From Candidatus Thorarchaeota archaeon (GTDB taxonomy: Archaea > Asgardarchaeota > Thorarchaeia > Thorarchaeales > Thorarchaeaceae), in assembly GCA_019057595.1 (NCBI GenBank), contig DXJI01000016.1:1-15505 (forward strand): a stretch of DNA of 15,505 bases. The letters are read 5' to 3'. Positions 12,247-15,505 of this stretch are shown here, piece by piece. Positions within the stretch are counted from its first letter, which is position 1. Every line of letters begins with the position of its first letter. The notes below the pieces were generated by a model. That model did not search any database and was not told the DNA's origin. It saw only the letters and a list, made by a program, of their open reading frames with translations. A program made the position numbers and the translations under genes.

Positions 12247-13443
12247 TTACTCCTGTCGACGTTTTTTTTTGCCTTCTTGTTTCCCGTACTCAGCATATCG
12301 GTCGCCTCTCCCAAATCGTCCACCACTCACTCTAGGTCCCGATTGGTCCTCATCTGGTGGAACCTCTGTGGGAGATTTCTTTGCACCCGACTTTTTCGCG
12401 ATCTCTGCAGCCTTAGTAATCGCCTGGTCCACATCCTCTGGTGCAGGAGGTTCTAGGAGTCCTCCTCTACGAGTCCGATGACTCAGGGCGAGTTGTGAAG
12501 CCATCTTCATGTCCTCAAGTGTGACTTCAGTTCGTCCTTCAAGTGCTGCCTTCGTAATCGCTGCCTTGGAGATGATGATGTCAGGTCTCACACCATCGAC
12601 CTCGAGCGCATCACAAGCCATTGCGATTGCACGTAAGCTAGACTCGGGAAGGATTACTTGCGAGAGCAGTTCTTTTGCATTGACTATGCGCTCTCTGAGA
12701 TTGTTCTGTTCTTTTTCCCAAATTTTGCGGAATTCATCTGGGTCATCCTCAAACTCGAGATTGCGACGAACCAATTCCATCCGTTCCTCTATTGTGTGGT
12801 TTGAGCCTACTGCAACATGCAGAGGAAATCGATCCAAGAGTTGGGGTCTGAGCTCGCCCTCCTCTGGATTCATTGTACCGATGAGGACAAAGTCAGCTGG
12901 ATGAGCAATAGAGATTCCTTCTCGCTCGATTACGTTGATCTTGGTCGCTGCCGCGTCAAGAAGGTCATCAACCAAATGGTCAGGAAGTAAATTCACTTCA
13001 TCAACATAGAGAACATTCTGATGGGCCATTGCGAGTATCCCTGGTCGTAGTGCCTGTATTCCGTCTTTTAGAACACGTTCAATATCAAGAGCACCAATCA
13101 ATCGGTCCTCTGTGGTTGAGAGGGGAAGATTGACCACACGCATCTTTTTGGTCTGACCTTTGAGTTTCTTGTTAGCCTTGACCTGTTCACTGCACTCAGA
13201 ACACAATAGGTCATGGTGCTCTGGGTTGCATCCAAATCTACACCCTTCAACTACGTCAACCTCAGGAAGTAAATCAGCCAATGCCCGGACCACTGTGGTC
13301 TTACCAGTTCCTTTAGGTCCGGAGATCAATACTCCCCCAATTAGAGGATTAATCCCATTCAGAATAAGAGCCAGCTTCAACCTTTCCAGACCTACTAGAG
13401 AAGTGAATGGAAGGGTGATTCGTTTTAGCTCGCTCATAGCCAT
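12247..13443 (-). CDS. ChlI/BchI-type AAA+ ATPase with zinc-finger insertion
   Basis: 398 residues. Walker A GPKGTGKTT (42-50), Walker B VLYVDEVNLL (144-153), sensor-1 GTMNPEEG (N192), arginine-finger region PQLLDRFPLHV (200-210) and a sensor-2/lid region (VRPDIIISKAAITKAALEGR). This matches Mg-chelatase subunit I, which uses ATP to drive metal insertion with a VWA partner. Between Walker A and B lies C68-x3-C72-x8-C81-x2-C84, a probable zinc finger seen in archaeal BchI-like proteins. The C-terminus (350-398) is low-complexity and ends GKKKRRQE, encoded across an A9 run. Start ATG 13443, or the ATG two codons on at 13437. With no ChlH nearby, a role in chlorophyll or cobalamin synthesis is not supported; it is probably a general AAA+/VWA (MoxR-like) metal or assembly chaperone. 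Confidence 0.92.
   Translation of the reverse strand: MAMSELKRITLPFTSLVGLERLKLALILNGINPLIGGVLISGPKGTGKTTVVRALADLLPEVDVVEGCRFGCNPEHHDLLCSECSEQVKANKKLKGQTKKMRVVNLPLSTTEDRLIGALDIERVLKDGIQALRPGILAMAHQNVLYVDEVNLLPDHLVDDLLDAAATKINVIEREGISIAHPADFVLIGTMNPEEGELRPQLLDRFPLHVAVGSNHTIEERMELVRRNLEFEDDPDEFRKIWEKEQNNLRERIVNAKELLSQVILPESSLRAIAMACDALEVDGVRPDIIISKAAITKAALEGRTEVTLEDMKMASQLALSHRTRRGGLLEPPAPEDVDQAITKAAEIAKKSGAKKSPTEVPPDEDQSGPRVSGGRFGRGDRYAEYGKQEGKKKRRQE
12262..12270 (-). repeat. A9 homopolymer at the end of the AAA+ gene
   Basis: The coding strand carries nine A residues (T9 on the plus strand) read as AAA-AAA-AAA in the AAA+ frame, 13-21 bases before its TAA. The VWA gene lies in the -1 frame and stays open across this run, so the run is a potential slippage site. 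Confidence 0.9.
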
Positions 13444-13484
13444 CCCAACGATGCTGTGTTTCGGATAACAGAGTTAACAGGTAC

Positions 13485-13490
13485 AAATAA
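13485..13490. promoter_or_regulatory. Shared TATA region of divergent AAA+ and thrC genes
   Basis: AAATAA (13485-13490, plus) and its complement TTATTT (minus) occupy the same bases in the 80-base gap. Counting 25-27 bases outward predicts starts near 13512 for thrC (TTG 13524) and 13460 for the AAA+ gene (ATG 13443), both leaving short leaders of roughly 10-20 bases. One TATA element serving both directions is inferred. Confidence 0.4.
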
Positions 13491-13523
13491 GGCTAAGTGT
13501 TCATGTAATTGGTGTGAGCCTCT

Positions 13524-14678
13524 TTGATATCTCACATATCCCATCTAGAATGTCCACAATGTAGAAGGAAACATGCAGCTGATGGACCTGCTACATATTG
13601 TGTCTGTGGATCACCCCTCTTTGCAGCCTATGACATAGCAGGTGTGAGAGAAGACATAGCGGCAAACCAATTTCCTACTAATGTCAATAGTATGTGGAGA
13701 TACTCACAACTCCTACCTGTGAAATCTCCATCCTGTGTTGTCAGTCTAGGAGAGGGTTGGACACCCTTGCTCCTCTCAAGAAGACTGGGAAAACATTTGG
13801 GTCTTCAGATGCTCCGTATCAAGGATGAGGCTCAGAATCCAACAACTAGTTTCAAAGACAGGGGTCTCTGTACGGCGGTCTCAAAACATTACGAACTGGG
13901 TGCAACAGCATTTGCCCTCCCGTCAGCAGGGAACGCAGCTGTGTCACTAAGTGCCTATGCAGCCGCAGCAGGACTCAAGTCATACATATTCATGCCAGAT
14001 GACACTCCTCTTGGATTCTTCTCACAATGTGTACTCTTCGGTGCAGTGACAACACGAGTTGAAGGCAACATATCTGATGCAGGAGCTGAGATGAAAAAGC
14101 AAAACGGTGATTGGACTGACCTGTCAACTACAAAGGAGCCGTATCGAGTCGAAGGCAAGAAGACTCTGGGTTTCGAGATTTGTGAGCAGATGGGGTGGTC
14201 CGTACCTGACGCAATCATCTGTCCAACAGGGGGAGGAACTGCTATCATTGGGATATGGAAAGCCTTTCAAGAACTAGAGGCAATAGGTCTGATTGGGAAA
14301 GAACGACCAAAGATGTTTGCAGCACAGAGTGGGGGGTGTGCACCAATTGTTCGAGCTATCGAGAAAGATTTGGAAAATATCGATCCTTGGGTGAATGGAG
14401 AAACTTCAGCTTTGGGTCTTAGGGTCCCAAGTCCATTCGCGGGAAGACTGATTTTGAATGCAATTAGACAGTCAGGTGGAGGAGCAGTTGCTGTAGCAGA
14501 ACAGGACATTGAACCGACTCGGAGAATGGCTTCAAAACTCGAAGGACTTGATATTTGTCCGGAGGCAGCAGTTGGAATCTGTGGGCTCAGTAATCTTGTG
14601 GACTCTGGAAAGATAGACTATGACGAGGACGTAATCTTGTTGAACACGGGGAGTGGAGCCCGTTACACTACTCCTTGA
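13524..14678 (+). CDS. thrC: Threonine synthase
   Basis: 384 residues. PLP enzyme converting O-phosphohomoserine to threonine and phosphate. An N-terminal zinc ribbon is present (C10-x2-C13 ... C26-x-C28, family-typical). Then GEGWTPLLLSRRLG, RIKDEAQNPTTSFKDRG with the PLP-binding lysine K111, LPSAGNAAVSLSAYAA, DLSTTKEPYRVEGKKTLGFE (diagnostic of threonine synthase rather than threonine dehydratase), the PLP-phosphate loop PTGGGTA (234-240), QSGGCAPIVRA and a final LLNTGSGARY. The start is TTG 13524; no ATG or GTG lies in frame before the Cys-rich N-terminus, and GGTGTGAG just upstream may serve as ribosome-binding site. Transcribed alone, divergent from the AAA+ gene. Confidence 0.96.
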   Translation: MISHISHLECPQCRRKHAADGPATYCVCGSPLFAAYDIAGVREDIAANQFPTNVNSMWRYSQLLPVKSPSCVVSLGEGWTPLLLSRRLGKHLGLQMLRIKDEAQNPTTSFKDRGLCTAVSKHYELGATAFALPSAGNAAVSLSAYAAAAGLKSYIFMPDDTPLGFFSQCVLFGAVTTRVEGNISDAGAEMKKQNGDWTDLSTTKEPYRVEGKKTLGFEICEQMGWSVPDAIICPTGGGTAIIGIWKAFQELEAIGLIGKERPKMFAAQSGGCAPIVRAIEKDLENIDPWVNGETSALGLRVPSPFAGRLILNAIRQSGGGAVAVAEQDIEPTRRMASKLEGLDICPEAAVGICGLSNLVDSGKIDYDEDVILLNTGSGARYTTP

Positions 14679-14680
14679 TG

Positions 14681-14701
14681 GATGGTGCTTAGAAAACCAT
14701 C
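14681..14701 (+). terminator. Weak hairpin after thrC
   Basis: GATGGT (14681-14686) and ACCATC (14696-14701) form a six-base stem with a nine-base loop three bases after the thrC stop, followed by ATTATTAAT rather than a clean T-run. It may contribute to thrC termination. Confidence 0.3.
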
Positions 14702-14703
14702 AT

Positions 14704-14711
14704 TATTAATA
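14704..14711 (+). promoter_or_regulatory. TATA-like box before the antiporter gene
   Basis: TATTAATA at 14704-14711 is AT-rich and lies about 40 bases before the first usable in-frame start (TTG 14750), giving an expected transcription start near 14733 and a short leader. Confidence 0.4.
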
Positions 14712-14749
14712 GTCAGAACATATCCTACCCGAAATTAACAAGATGTCCA

Positions 14750-15505
14750 TTGGGGGAAAATCAAATCGAACAAACAACGGACAATCATGAGCAGTACCAC
14801 GGCGTAAGAAACTCCCTAGTTGCTGGAAGAAAAGAACTTGTGTTCTTCTTTGGACTTATAATATTCTATTTCTATCTTAGATTTGCAGGCATAGAACCAA
14901 CCATCGTAATCATACTTGGACTCGTCGGTGGTGTATGGCTTGCATTCAGACCCTCAGAGTGGGCTGTGGAAGGAATGGAGAGTGCAGCTGGACATCTGGG
15001 TTATACTGCCTATGTAGCAGGAATGCTCTCAAGCCTAGCAAGTAACATGCCGGAAGCAGTCATCAGTGGTATTGCAGCTTATAATGGCTACATCACAGAT
15101 AATCAAGATCTTCTTGATATCGCAGTTCTATCGATTCTAATTGCTGCAGGTTTCAACATGCTTCTTTTAGGAATTACCATTGTCATTTCCACTAGAGGAA
15201 AAGATGACATGAATGTTCCAGAGGAGGCAATCAAAAAGGACTCTGTACTTATACGATGGGCAATTGTCGCTTTAGTGGCTATGTTTGCTCTTGGCATAAT
15301 GGATATGATATCAGTTGCAGGCATTCCTGATGCTCCGATACCAAGATTTCCTGTGTTGGCTTCGTTCGTTCTTTTCCTGTCATACATAATCTATGCAGGA
15401 GCACTAACTACCGGTGATGTTGTAGAGAGTTCAGAAAAGGCCAAGGCATCACATGCTAAGAGAACAGCGGTCATTCTTTCCATAATGGGATTCATTGGTA
15501 TCTTC
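14750..15505 (+). CDS. Ca2+:cation antiporter (CaCA)-like membrane protein, N-terminal part (runs off window end)
   Basis: 252 residues open to the window edge. After a polar N-terminus (1-28) there are membrane segments at about 30-46, 51-66, 86-110, 122-147, 169-190, 201-220 and 238 onward. EWAVEGMESAAGHLGYTAYVAGMLSSLASNMPEAVISGIAAYNG (70-113, quoted in part) aligns with the CaCA alpha-1 repeat, in which a helix ends in (T/S)-x-x-PE. The acidic ion-binding residue is E102, after P101. The next helix (LIAAGFNMLLLG) replaces the usual GSNIFN with AGFN, so it is divergent. Such proteins exchange Ca2+ or Na+ across the membrane. No ATG is in frame; TTG 14750 is the only start before the first helix. 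An ATG at 14743 is out of frame by one base at a G5 run (see finding). Residues beyond 252 are not in the window. Confidence 0.72.
   Translation, partial: MGENQIEQTTDNHEQYHGVRNSLVAGRKELVFFFGLIIFYFYLRFAGIEPTIVIILGLVGGVWLAFRPSEWAVEGMESAAGHLGYTAYVAGMLSSLASNMPEAVISGIAAYNGYITDNQDLLDIAVLSILIAAGFNMLLLGITIVISTRGKDDMNVPEEAIKKDSVLIRWAIVALVAMFALGIMDMISVAGIPDAPIPRFPVLASFVLFLSYIIYAGALTTGDVVESSEKAKASHAKRTAVILSIMGFIGIF

Noticed and set aside
12509..12904. 131-residue plus-strand ORF
   Set aside because: Antisense shadow of the AAA+ gene, which shows all Walker and sensor motifs.
1..15505. CRISPR array, insertion sequence, integrase or att site
   Set aside because: No regularly spaced repeats, transposase or recombinase motifs, or long terminal repeats were seen; gene content is chromosomal housekeeping.

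Overview
The window reads as chromosomal DNA from an archaeon, probably a mesophile. It is compact, with short intergenic gaps, convergent genes that overlap or nearly touch, TATA-like boxes about 35-50 bases before starts, several GTG/TTG starts, a histone-fold protein, a PAC2-like protein, zinc-ribbon proteins and an archaeal AIR-synthase-like protein. Some enzymes are of types also common in bacteria and eukaryotes (class I glutamate dehydrogenase, group II branched-chain aminotransferase, a PRPP synthase with a DDLxxSGxT loop). That mixture would fit an Asgard lineage such as Thorarchaeota, but the clade is inference only.

Layout. Bases 1-445 hold the N-terminal part of a branched-chain aminotransferase (minus strand). 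A two-repeat coiled-coil protein follows (578-1186, plus), then glutamate dehydrogenase (minus), a PAC2-like protein (plus), a zinc-ribbon protein (minus), a PRPP synthase relative (plus), a small winged-helix protein (minus), a nucleoside phosphorylase (plus), a membrane protein with a C-terminal helix-hairpin-helix domain (minus) and UDP-GlcNAc 2-epimerase (plus). Between 8387 and 8814 there is a 56-residue histone-fold gene with its own promoter and hairpin terminator, followed by surE. On the minus strand an apparent transcription unit carries a ChlI-type AAA+ ATPase with a zinc finger, a membrane-anchored VWA (ChlD-type) protein and, after a strongly structured 180-base gap, a HypE/PurM-superfamily protein. 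Threonine synthase and the start of a Ca2+/cation antiporter-like membrane protein close the window.

How the genes relate. Most are housekeeping genes of nitrogen and amino-acid metabolism (aminotransferase, GdhA, ThrC) and of nucleotide metabolism (PRPP synthase, phosphorylase, SurE), arranged mostly singly on alternating strands. No mobile element, CRISPR array, rRNA or tRNA was seen, and no stretch longer than 300 bases lacks a gene.

Most worth a second look: (1) an A9 run at the end of the AAA+ gene, where a -1 shift would enter the VWA frame and make one AAA+/TM/VWA polypeptide; (2) a nested multi-helix structure at 10612-10717 just upstream of the AIRS gene; (3) the tiny histone, whose Shine-Dalgarno fits a three-codon ORF (ATG-AAG-AAA-TGA) that overlaps the histone start; (4) operator-like inverted repeats at three promoters.
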